DNA of 38,704 bases from Flavobacteriaceae bacterium. Lineage in GTDB: Bacteria; Bacteroidota; Bacteroidia; Flavobacteriales; Flavobacteriaceae. Below the pieces are notes generated by a model that made no database searches, was not told where the DNA came from, and was given only the letters and a program-made list of their open reading frames with translations. The stretch covers positions 1 through 38,704 of the forward strand of contig JAUROD010000056.1 of assembly GCA_030835845.1 (NCBI GenBank). Reading direction: 5' to 3'. Each line of letters starts with the position of its first letter. Position 1 is the stretch's first letter. A program made the translations under genes and the position numbers. Below are positions 16,590 to 23,569 of this stretch, in pieces.

Positions 16590-17286
16590 ATTTTTATTCT
16601 TTTATATTTTTATAGGATTTTTTGTATCTGGTCAAGAACTCAGAACAAACCCAATTGATTCCATTTCAATTTTAATGGGTAAATACTCCATAAATCAATT
16701 ATTACCAGAAGTGACACAGGCTTTTTTGGAAATGCAATCTGCTGCAAAAAAAGAAGGAATAGCATTGCATATTGTTTCTGGATATCGTTCTTATGAAGCC
16801 CAACGTGGTATCTGGAATCGAAAATACAAACGGTTCATATCCGAGGGGTTGAGTCCACAAGAAAGTATTCAAAAAATAATTGAATATTCTACCCTCCCTG
16901 GAACTTCACGTCATCATTGGGGTACTGATATTGACCTTATAGATACAATTAAAAACGTAAAAGGAGATGTGCTTTTAGCTTCTCATTTTCATGGAGGAGC
17001 ATTTGAAGAACTTCGTTTTTGGTTGATGTCAAATGCAAAAAAATATGGATTTGAGCTGGTTTATACCAATGAGCCCAATCGATCTGGGTTTAATTATGAA
17101 CCCTGGCATTATAGCTATGCTCCAATTTCAATCCCTTTACTGAAAGCTTACAAATCAATGGATGTGATTCATAAAATTAAAAATGATAGTATGCTGTTGG
17201 GAAACACATTCCTTGACAAGGTGTTCCTTGATGCCTATTACAAGACTCATATCCTTGGAGTTTCTCCTGTATTGAACAGGGACTAA
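16579..17286 (+). CDS. M15 family D-alanyl-D-alanine / L,D-carboxypeptidase (VanY/LdcB-like), exported
   Basis: A peptidoglycan-trimming zinc peptidase with a signal peptide (ending FFVSGQ). M15B motifs are present: SGYRSYEAQRGIW, the zinc-binding TSRHHWGTDIDL (His and Asp ligands), and EPWHYSYA with the catalytic Glu-x-x-His. The 235 residues fit a single catalytic domain. It removes the terminal D-alanine or acts as an L,D-carboxypeptidase; motifs alone do not separate these. It follows GNAT with an 11-nt overlap and ends on the stop of the convergent LytTR gene over CTAA (17283-17286). Confidence 0.88.
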   Translation: MRLKFLFFYIFIGFFVSGQELRTNPIDSISILMGKYSINQLLPEVTQAFLEMQSAAKKEGIALHIVSGYRSYEAQRGIWNRKYKRFISEGLSPQESIQKIIEYSTLPGTSRHHWGTDIDLIDTIKNVKGDVLLASHFHGGAFEELRFWLMSNAKKYGFELVYTNEPNRSGFNYEPWHYSYAPISIPLLKAYKSMDVIHKIKNDSMLLGNTFLDKVFLDAYYKTHILGVSPVLNRD

Positions 17287-18038
17287 TCTCCTTTAAGATA
17301 TTTCATTAGTCCTTCGAAACGTCTCCTCGAAATAGGCAATAAAACACCATTGGTCATTTCGCAATAATTTCCAGCAAGTTTGTTGATTTTAAGCAAGTGT
17401 GTTAAATTGACTAAATGAGAATTATTAACCCTATAAAAAAGGGTTGTATCAAGCGCATTTTCATAATCTCCAAGAGACTGAGAAGAAACAACTTTACGTT
17501 TTTTATTTGTTAGGTAAAATTCAGTGTATCTACCCGAAGAAGTAAGATAAATAATTTCCTCCGGACGGATAAAATCAACGCGATCAACTCCTACAATGGT
17601 AATATAATTCTTAGGATGATTTCCCAAAATAGTAGTGGATAAACCACGTATTTGTTCCTCTTTGAGAAAATTGTTTTTCTTGTGTTGTTCAATCACTTTT
17701 TTTGTAGCCTCAACTAAATCGTCAATGACTACTGGCTTGAGGAGATAATCTACCGTATTGTACTTAAATGCCTTGACCGCATATTCGTCGTATGCTGAGA
17801 CAAAGATGATATGGAATTGTTGGCTATCCAATTCACTTAACAAATCGAATGATGTACCTCGGTCTAAAACAATATCCAAGAAAACAAGATCAGACTTAAA
17901 TTCATTAATATCATGAACTGCCTCGTCATAACTCAAACAAGTTGATACAATCTGTAATTGAGGGCAATATTTTTCAATAAACTATTGCAATAATTCAAGA
18001 TTGTTTTTTTCATCGTCAACAAGAATTGTTTTTAACAT
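17283..18038 (-). pseudogene. LytTR-family response regulator interrupted by a premature TAG
   Basis: From the ATG at 18038 the frame begins MLKTILVDDEKNNLELLQ, the usual receiver start with acidic pair DDE, then meets TAG at 17982-17984 (codon 19) and continues in the same frame to 17283. The rest is well preserved: phosphoacceptor Asp55 in LVFLDIVLDRG, the receiver Lys in YLLKP, and a C-terminal LytTR DNA-binding domain (IIYLTSSGRYTEFYLTNKKR ... RVNNSHLVNL ... LPISRRRFEGL). TAG is one C-to-T change from CAG (Gln). A TTG at 17936 could restart translation, but the product would lack the first third of the receiver including the acidic pocket. It pairs with the broken kinase 16 nt upstream. 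Confidence 0.8.
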
Positions 18039-18054
18039 TTTTCTGTTATTGTAG

Positions 18055-18887
18055 TTAAGTATTAATTTTTTTAGGAATGGTTAAGACAGCTCGAGTCCCT
18101 ATTATTCGAGCGTTTTTGACAAGATCCTCAAGATAAAATTCAGATTTAGCCTTTTCTAAATAATTTAAAAGGTCAATGCGTTCTTTCAGAATTTTTGTAG
18201 CATGGGATTTATGTTGGACCATATTTAATTTCTTTTTATCGAGTGATGCTTTTCTTCCTATCCCGTCATCTTCAATGACCAAATGAAGCAAATCTTGACT
18301 TGTACGTGCTTTAATAACGATATTCCACGAACGTTTAAGTGAGGAAAGTCCATGAAGAACAGAATTCTCAATAATTGGCTGAAGAAGCATTGGTAGAATT
18401 AAAACTTTTTGAGGATTAATGTTTTCATCAAACTCCGTCACTATTTTAATAGGGTACTCCAAACGGATATTTTGAAGTAATACATATGATCTTAAGTATT
18501 CGATTTCATCCGCTAGAGATAGATTTTCAGAAACAGCCATATCCATTGTCGTACGCAACATTTTTGAAAATACACCCACATATTTATTTGCCATTTCCTC
18601 CCCTTTCAATATCATTATACTTTGGATTCCATTGATGGTGTTGTAGATAAAATGGGGATTCATCTTTGCTTTAAGGGACTTTGCCTCAAGAAGAGCAATT
18701 TATTCCTTATATGCAGCTTTTTGCCTAGAGCGATCCCTGCAAAAAATACGATCAGTGCCAACGTTACAAAGTTTATGACAAAAATAGGTACGGTTAACTC
18801 GTTGTCCAAGGTTTCTTATTTAGATATTTGAATGTAATTCAAAAAAACTAGATATCTTAAATTACGATAAATGATATAAATAAACAA
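18055..18887 (-). pseudogene. LytS-type sensor histidine kinase, multiply disrupted
   Basis: The intact C-terminal part (from ATG 18663) has the His_kinase signature MNPHFIYNTINGIQSIM with the phospho-His, then LPMLLQPIIENSVLHGL (N box) and EDDGIGRKA (G box). Upstream, the same protein continues in pieces. IALLEAKSLKAK precedes the Met in frame after a TAA at 18700-18702 (Gln expected). A one-base loss in an A run at about 18714-18718 separates this from the membrane segment LTVPIFVINFVTLALIVFFA. A further TAA at 18816-18818 interrupts ISK*ETLD. Upstream reading fades near 18887, so the N-terminal sensor seems lost. The ATP domain alone could be translated but would be soluble and uncontrolled. 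Confidence 0.75.
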
Positions 18888-18920
18888 TTAAGAAGAAAGG
18901 TTTGTTCTTTAAACAAGAAT

Positions 18921-18953
18921 CTTTAGCTCAGAAAATAAAAATATGTAGCTTTG
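18921..18953 (+). promoter_or_regulatory. Promoter of the arsenosugar operon
   Basis: The -7 box TAGCTTTG (18946-18953) fully matches TAnnTTTG. A CTTTAG (18921-18926) 19 nt upstream is a plausible -33 element. Transcription from about 18960 would leave a leader of roughly 20 nt to the ATG at 18979. Just upstream, TTGTT (18902-18906) and AACAA (18912-18916) form a small inverted repeat that could bind a regulator; it is not a recognisable ArsR site. Confidence 0.5.
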
Positions 18954-18978
18954 AGAGATAGACAAATTTATACCCACA

Positions 18979-19314
18979 ATGGACAAGCAATATTACACCC
19001 CCAAGGATTTAAAAAATTTTAGTAACATCACAGAATGGAACAAAGAACTCGGAGATAAATTTTTCGACTATTACAACAGTGTCTTCAAAGAAGGTCATCT
19101 TTCTGCTCGTGAAAAATCGCTCATAGCACTTGCTGTTTCTCATGTAGTACATTGTCCCTACTGTATTGACGCATACACAAAAGATAGTTTACAACGTGGT
19201 ATTGAAAAAGAAGAAATGATGGAAGCTGTGCATGTTGGAGCAGCAATTAAAAGTGGAGCTGTTCTCGTTCATGGAGTACAAATGATGAATCGTCACGATC
19301 AACTGAGTATGTAG
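18979..19314 (+). CDS. AhpD/CMD-like 'arsenosugar biosynthesis-associated peroxidase-like' protein
   Basis: A 111-residue all-helical carboxymuconolactone-decarboxylase-fold protein. The AhpD-type redox pair is present as HVVHCPYC, Cys59 and Cys62, with LSAREKSLIALAVSH before it and a final GAAIKSGAVLVHGVQ helix. Family knowledge: this subtype sits beside ArsS in many genomes and is annotated as peroxidase-like; its reaction is not established. A role in reducing or protecting the trivalent methylarsenical or a thiol partner is my inference. It is first in an eleven-gene plus-strand operon, 2 nt before arsS, behind a TAGCTTTG promoter. Confidence 0.85.
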   Translation: MDKQYYTPKDLKNFSNITEWNKELGDKFFDYYNSVFKEGHLSAREKSLIALAVSHVVHCPYCIDAYTKDSLQRGIEKEEMMEAVHVGAAIKSGAVLVHGVQMMNRHDQLSM

Positions 19315-19316
19315 TT

Positions 19317-20369
19317 ATGGCAAAATCACTTCAAGCACGAAAAAGTGAACTTTCTGATCAAGAAATGCAATTAAAGATTTTATCTGGAGGAGCATTTGAA
19401 ACAGGAGAACTTCCCACTTTTAAAGCGCAATTATCGAAGCATAAAATTCAAACACTTCGTCCCAAAACTTTTTCCATCCTTCAACTTAACATTGGCTATA
19501 TGTGTAATCAAGTGTGTAGCCATTGTCATGTTGACGCTGGTCCAGACAGAAAGGAAATGATGACGCGCAAAACAATGGAGGAATGCCTCAACGTAATGAA
19601 AGAGTTTACTATTGAGACTGTTGATCTAACTGGAGGTGCACCTGAAATGCATCCTGATTTTGAATGGTTTGTAGAACAAATACGTCTGACTGGAGTTTCC
19701 GAAATTATCGTTCGATCAAACTTAACGATCATTTTGGCTAACAAAAAATACCATCAGTTGCCCGGATTTTTTGCAAAACACTCGGTGCACGTGATTTCTT
19801 CTCTACCCTTTTACAAAAAAAACAAGACAGACAGTCAACGAGGTAAAGGTGTTTTTGATACTTCCATAACTGCTATAAAAATGCTCAACAAAGTTGGGTA
19901 TGGTCAAGCTAATTCAAATCTTAAACTCGACCTGGTTTATAATCCATCTGGTGCTTTTTTACCTAGCGATCAAGTCGCATTAGAACGGGATTTTAAAAAA
20001 GCTTTAAAAACTGATTTTGATATTGATTTCAACCAACTTTTCACAATCACCAATCTTCCAATTAGTCGGTTTTTGGATTACTTAATCGCTTCAGAAAATT
20101 ACGAGGAATATATGCAGTCATTAGTTGATGCATTTAACCCAACTGCTGCCGAAGATGTAATGTGCACAAATACACTCTCTGTAAGCTGGGAAGGAAAAAT
20201 TTTTGATTGTGATTTCAATCAAATGTTGGGACTTAAAAGTGCAGTAAAAAATCCCCATATCAGTCAACTAAATCAAAATGAACTTATGCAACGTGAACTT
20301 CAACTCTCCCAGCATTGTTATGGATGTACAGCTGGCGCAGGAAGTAGTTGTCAAGGGAGTATCGCTTAA
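19317..20369 (+). CDS. arsS: Arsenosugar biosynthesis radical SAM protein ArsS
   Basis: A radical SAM enzyme that in characterised homologues joins the 5'-deoxyadenosyl group of SAM to dimethylarsenite, giving 5'-deoxy-5'-dimethylarsinoyl-adenosine, the first arsenosugar precursor. The radical SAM cysteines are Cys63, Cys67 and Cys70 (YMCNQVCSHCHVDAGPDRKE). VDLTGGAPEMHPDFEW provides the GGE-like SAM site. The C-terminal half has the family's MCTNTLSVSWEGKIFDCDFNQML and the terminal HCYGCTAGAGSSCQGS, likely ligands of extra cluster or arsenic sites. 350 residues is usual. Some homologues are selenoproteins, but here all positions are encoded by Cys and no in-frame TGA occurs. It lies 2 nt after the CMD gene and 3 nt before the DUF2064 gene. 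Confidence 0.93.
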   Translation: MAKSLQARKSELSDQEMQLKILSGGAFETGELPTFKAQLSKHKIQTLRPKTFSILQLNIGYMCNQVCSHCHVDAGPDRKEMMTRKTMEECLNVMKEFTIETVDLTGGAPEMHPDFEWFVEQIRLTGVSEIIVRSNLTIILANKKYHQLPGFFAKHSVHVISSLPFYKKNKTDSQRGKGVFDTSITAIKMLNKVGYGQANSNLKLDLVYNPSGAFLPSDQVALERDFKKALKTDFDIDFNQLFTITNLPISRFLDYLIASENYEEYMQSLVDAFNPTAAEDVMCTNTLSVSWEGKIFDCDFNQMLGLKSAVKNPHISQLNQNELMQRELQLSQHCYGCTAGAGSSCQGSIA

Positions 20370-20372
20370 CAA

Positions 20373-20993
20373 ATGAATCGTAAATCTTTACTTATTGTCT
20401 TTGCAAAAAATACTGTCTTAGGAAAAGTAAAAACTCGTCTTGCAAAAACTGTAGGGGATATAAATGCACTCAATGTTTATATCAAGCTAAAAGAAAAAAC
20501 AGCAGAAATTATTCAACAAACATCATATGAGACGCACTTATTCTACAGTGATTTTATCGAACAAGATACTGTTTGGTATAATGTTGTAAAGCAAAAACAT
20601 ATTCAGCTTGGAAACGATTTAGGTGAACGAATGTCGAATGCCTTTCAACGTTCATTTAAAGAGGGATATTCGAGGGTAATCTTGATTGGAACCGATTTGT
20701 GGACCCTAGAAAAAGAGGATATTATCCAAGGGTTTGAAACCTTGAAGGAACATTCATTTACAATTGGACCCGCTCAAGATGGAGGCTACTACCTGATTGG
20801 AATGACAAGATTTAAACCCGATCTTTTTCAAGATAAAAAATGGGGAGAATCCGATGTTTTTGAAAAAACAATGAAAAATTTAGTTGATGAAAGTGTCTAT
20901 TTATTGAAAGAAAAAAACGACATTGACTATTATGAAGATCTTTTACCATTTGAAGAATTAAATAAAATAATCAAAACAGATGATGAAAAATAA
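20373..20993 (+). CDS. DUF2064 glycosyl/nucleotidyl-transferase (TIGR04282 arsenosugar type)
   Basis: A 206-residue GT-A-fold protein of the DUF2064 family, annotated in arsenosugar loci as a glycosyltransferase (TIGR04282). Visible motifs are the N-terminal LLIVFAKNTVLGKVKTRLAK nucleotide loop, LGNDLGERM, VILIGTDLWTL (family GxDxPxL, here with Trp at the Pro position), and GPAQDGGYYLIGM. The fold also resembles CofC/MobA nucleotidyltransferases, so activation of a sugar-1-phosphate is an alternative to glycosyl transfer; neither is proven. It overlaps the next gene by 14 nt. It lies between ArsS and a nucleoside phosphorylase, which fits handling of the arsenoribose released from the nucleoside. 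Confidence 0.85.
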   Translation: MNRKSLLIVFAKNTVLGKVKTRLAKTVGDINALNVYIKLKEKTAEIIQQTSYETHLFYSDFIEQDTVWYNVVKQKHIQLGNDLGERMSNAFQRSFKEGYSRVILIGTDLWTLEKEDIIQGFETLKEHSFTIGPAQDGGYYLIGMTRFKPDLFQDKKWGESDVFEKTMKNLVDESVYLLKEKNDIDYYEDLLPFEELNKIIKTDDEK

Positions 20994-21795
20994 ACTTAAG
21001 GAAAGCGTAGACTTTTTAGAGCGTAATGGAATTTCCTCAGCTGAAGTTGGTATCGTTCTTGGCACTGGTTTAGGTGATTTAGTGTCTCACATTTCAATTG
21101 AAAAGGAAATTAATTATAGTGATATCCCACATTTTCCAGTCCCTACAATGGAACATCAAAAAGGACGTTTACTTTATGGGAAATTAGAGGGTAGCACTGT
21201 CGTAATTTTAGAAGGAAGATTCCATGCGTATGAGGGCTTGAGTTATTTTGAAATTACATATCCCATCCGTGTACTTGGACAAATAGGTATTAATTACCTC
21301 GTGTTAAGCAATGCTGCAGGGGCAATTAATCAAAACTTTAATAAAGGAGAATTGATGTTAGTCAATGATCACATAAACCTACAAGGAGGATCTCCTCTCG
21401 CAGAAAAAGGAATGGCTGAATTTGGAAACCGTTTTGTAGATATGAGTGAGCCATATGATCACAACCTGATGAAGAATTGTCGTCAAATTGCAAGAGAAAA
21501 TAATCTCTCTCTACATCAAGGGGTGTATGCAGCAGTAGTAGGACCTCAACTTGAAACAAAAGCAGAATATCGCTACTTGAAAATTATAGGTGCAGATGCA
21601 GTTGGAATGTCAACTGTTCCTGAAGTTATTATAGCGAATCAACTTCAAATTCCATGTATTGTAATTTCTGTTTTAACCGATGTTTGTGACCCAAATAATC
21701 TTCAGCCTATCGATATTGATGATATAATGGCAATGGCTAAAAAGGCTGAAAAATCTTTGATTGTATTAATAAAAAAGTTAATTTCAAGAAAATAA
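20980..21795 (+). CDS. Purine nucleoside phosphorylase (class I, PNP/MTAP family)
   Basis: Trimeric NP-I family phosphorylase, 271 residues. Phosphate and ribose motifs are GIVLGTGLG, GRFHAYEGLS and LSNAAGAINQNFNKGELMLVNDHINL. Base-site residues are Glu192 (GPQLETKAEY) and Met210 (VGMST). The position that is Asn243 in 6-oxopurine-specific human PNP is Asp234 here (ISVLTDVCD), as in methylthioadenosine phosphorylase, which points to adenine nucleosides. I infer that it cleaves adenine from dimethylarsinoyl-adenosine to give an arsenoribose-1-phosphate; housekeeping purine salvage is the simpler alternative. It sits inside the operon, overlapping the gene upstream and 8 nt before arsM. Confidence 0.85.
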   Translation: MMKNKLKESVDFLERNGISSAEVGIVLGTGLGDLVSHISIEKEINYSDIPHFPVPTMEHQKGRLLYGKLEGSTVVILEGRFHAYEGLSYFEITYPIRVLGQIGINYLVLSNAAGAINQNFNKGELMLVNDHINLQGGSPLAEKGMAEFGNRFVDMSEPYDHNLMKNCRQIARENNLSLHQGVYAAVVGPQLETKAEYRYLKIIGADAVGMSTVPEVIIANQLQIPCIVISVLTDVCDPNNLQPIDIDDIMAMAKKAEKSLIVLIKKLISRK

Positions 21796-21803
21796 AAGCT
21801 CCG

Positions 21804-22772
21804 ATGAATTATCTAGAAGTCACTAAAAATGTATACAAAAAAGCAGCACTTACTCCTGATGTAGGTTTGTGCTGTACGACCACTCCCATATGGCAATTTC
21901 CTGGTCTAAAAATACCAACCATTATGCAAGAAATGAATTATGGTTGTGGTTCGACCGTTCACCCAAGAGACTTGGTAAATAATCCAAAAATACTCTATGT
22001 AGGCGTGGGTGGAGGAATGGAACTATTACAATTCGCCTATTTCTCTAGACAAAAAGGAGGGGTTGTTGGTATCGATGTAGTAGATGAAATGCTAGAAGCC
22101 TCACGTAAAAACTTTGAACGTGCAGAACAAGAAAATGATTGGTTTCAATCAGACTATGTGCATCTAAAAAAAGGAGATGCACTTAATTTACCTGTGGAAG
22201 ATGAATGTATTGATGTAGCCGCACAAAATTGCCTCTTCAATATTTTTAAAATGGAGGAATTAAAACAAGCATTAAGTGAAATGTATCGGGTACTAAAACC
22301 TCACGGTCGATTAGTTATGAGCGATCCTACTTGCGAACAACCAATGAATGATACACTAAGAAATGATAAGCGATTACGCGCACTTTGTCTTTCTGGTTCA
22401 ATTCCAATCAATGATTATGTAAAAATGCTCACCGAAGTTGGTTTTGGAACAATTGAAATTCGTGCTCGCAGACCCTATCGAATTTTAGACCCTGCACACT
22501 ATCCGACGGACGAAACTATTTACATTGAAAGTGTTGAAGTATGTGCTATTAAAGATCCAATGCCAGCTGATGGCCCCTGTGTATTTACTGGACGTACTGC
22601 CATTTATTTTGGATCAGACGACTATTTTGATGACAACAAGGGGCATGTTTTACTTCAAAATCAACCATTGGCTATTTGTGATAAAACTTCAAATGCACTC
22701 CAAAACTTAAAACGAAAAGATATTCATATCAGCGCGTCAACTTATCATTATGACGGTGGAGGTTGTTGCTAA
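21804..22772 (+). CDS. arsM: Arsenosugar-type arsenite methyltransferase ArsM
   Basis: A SAM-dependent methyltransferase of 322 residues that methylates arsenite. SAM motif I is ILYVGVGGGMELLQFAYF. The two ArsM-type cysteines are Cys143 (AAQNCLFNIF) and Cys195 (RALCLSGSI), with further candidates at Cys23/Cys24 (GLCCTTTP) and Cys48 (NYGCGS). The protein ends in GGGCC, a vicinal cysteine pair that could deliver or bind arsenic. The N-terminal part differs from detoxifying ArsM and matches the form that accompanies ArsS. It should supply dimethylarsenite for ArsS. It is 8 nt after the phosphorylase gene and 11 nt before the DUF547 gene. Confidence 0.88.
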   Translation: MNYLEVTKNVYKKAALTPDVGLCCTTTPIWQFPGLKIPTIMQEMNYGCGSTVHPRDLVNNPKILYVGVGGGMELLQFAYFSRQKGGVVGIDVVDEMLEASRKNFERAEQENDWFQSDYVHLKKGDALNLPVEDECIDVAAQNCLFNIFKMEELKQALSEMYRVLKPHGRLVMSDPTCEQPMNDTLRNDKRLRALCLSGSIPINDYVKMLTEVGFGTIEIRARRPYRILDPAHYPTDETIYIESVEVCAIKDPMPADGPCVFTGRTAIYFGSDDYFDDNKGHVLLQNQPLAICDKTSNALQNLKRKDIHISASTYHYDGGGCC

Positions 22773-22783
22773 AAAAAATAAAA

Positions 22784-23512
22784 ATGCGACTCATTTTATT
22801 CCTTATTGTTTTAATCGCTTTTCCGCTTCGTGCACAAAAAAGCATCCATACTATTTGGACCGCAGAACTACAAAGGTATGTAGATGAGAAGGGTGATGTC
22901 GATTACGCATCTTGGCAAAAAAATACAGAAATACTCAATAATTATATCAAAACTCTTGAAGAAAATCCACCCGCACACTACTGGAGTAAAAATGATTCGT
23001 TGTCCTATTTTATCAATGCGTACAATGCAGTTACTGTAAAGTTAATTTTAGACAACTACCCCTTAAAAAGCATTAAAAATTTAATCACTCCGTGGTATTT
23101 TAAACGATTTAATTTGAATGAAAAAAAAGTATCACTGAACTATATAGAGCACGAAATACTGAGAAAAATGAATGAACCAAGAATTCATTTTGCAATAAAT
23201 TGTGCTTCAAAATCTTGTCCGAAGTTATTGAATTTTGCTTTTGAGCCTCATCGAATTAACAGACAACTTGAAGAAGCAACGAAGCATTTTTTAAATGACC
23301 CAACTAAAAACACAATCACTGTAAATCAACTAAAACTGTCCAAAATATTCCAATGGTTTTCAAAAGACTTTGGAAATAACCAAACACGATTAGCATTTAT
23401 CCATAAATATACTTCTATTCAAATTGACCCTAAAGCGTCAATCAAATTTTTGGAATATGATTGGGGTTTAAATAATAGTGATACTAACCTCCAAGAAAAA
23501 ATGGAAAAATGA
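22784..23512 (+). CDS. DUF547 family exported protein
   Basis: An exported protein of unknown function, 242 residues from the ATG at 22784. That start was chosen because it opens the signal peptide MRLILFLIVLIAFPLRA|QKS and clears the upstream stop by 11 nt; an in-frame upstream codon at 22763 would overlap arsM. DUF547 motifs are DVDYASWQKN, SYFINAYNAVTVKLIL, WYFKRFNLNEKKVSLNYIEH and RIHFAINCASKSCPKL with its conserved CxxxxC pair. DUF547 proteins often accompany membrane redox and arsenic or selenium loci, but no reaction is known. Downstream is a 57-nt gap with a 6-bp hairpin (23514-23529), the largest break in the operon. Confidence 0.85.
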   Translation: MRLILFLIVLIAFPLRAQKSIHTIWTAELQRYVDEKGDVDYASWQKNTEILNNYIKTLEENPPAHYWSKNDSLSYFINAYNAVTVKLILDNYPLKSIKNLITPWYFKRFNLNEKKVSLNYIEHEILRKMNEPRIHFAINCASKSCPKLLNFAFEPHRINRQLEEATKHFLNDPTKNTITVNQLKLSKIFQWFSKDFGNNQTRLAFIHKYTSIQIDPKASIKFLEYDWGLNNSDTNLQEKMEK

Positions 23513-23569
23513 TTGTGTTCGTAAACACACAAATTTTCCAATCTAAATATTTCCATTAACTTAGAAGCT

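Noticed and set aside
2750-18887. Reassigned or suppressed stop codons, since several in-frame TAG/TAA sit where Gln is expected
   Set aside because: Intact genes throughout the window end at TAA, TAG or TGA at normal family lengths, and the affected genes also carry frameshifts, so pseudogenes are the simpler reading.
19317-20369. Selenocysteine in ArsS or its neighbours, known in some homologues
   Set aside because: The cysteine positions are TGT/TGC codons, no in-frame TGA interrupts the gene, and no SECIS-like hairpin after a TGA is seen.
23514-23529. Hairpin TGTGTT-CGTA-AACACA after the DUF547 gene as an operon-splitting terminator
   Set aside because: The stem is 6 bp and followed by CAAATTTT without a real T run; at most it partly attenuates, so I kept the operon as one unit.
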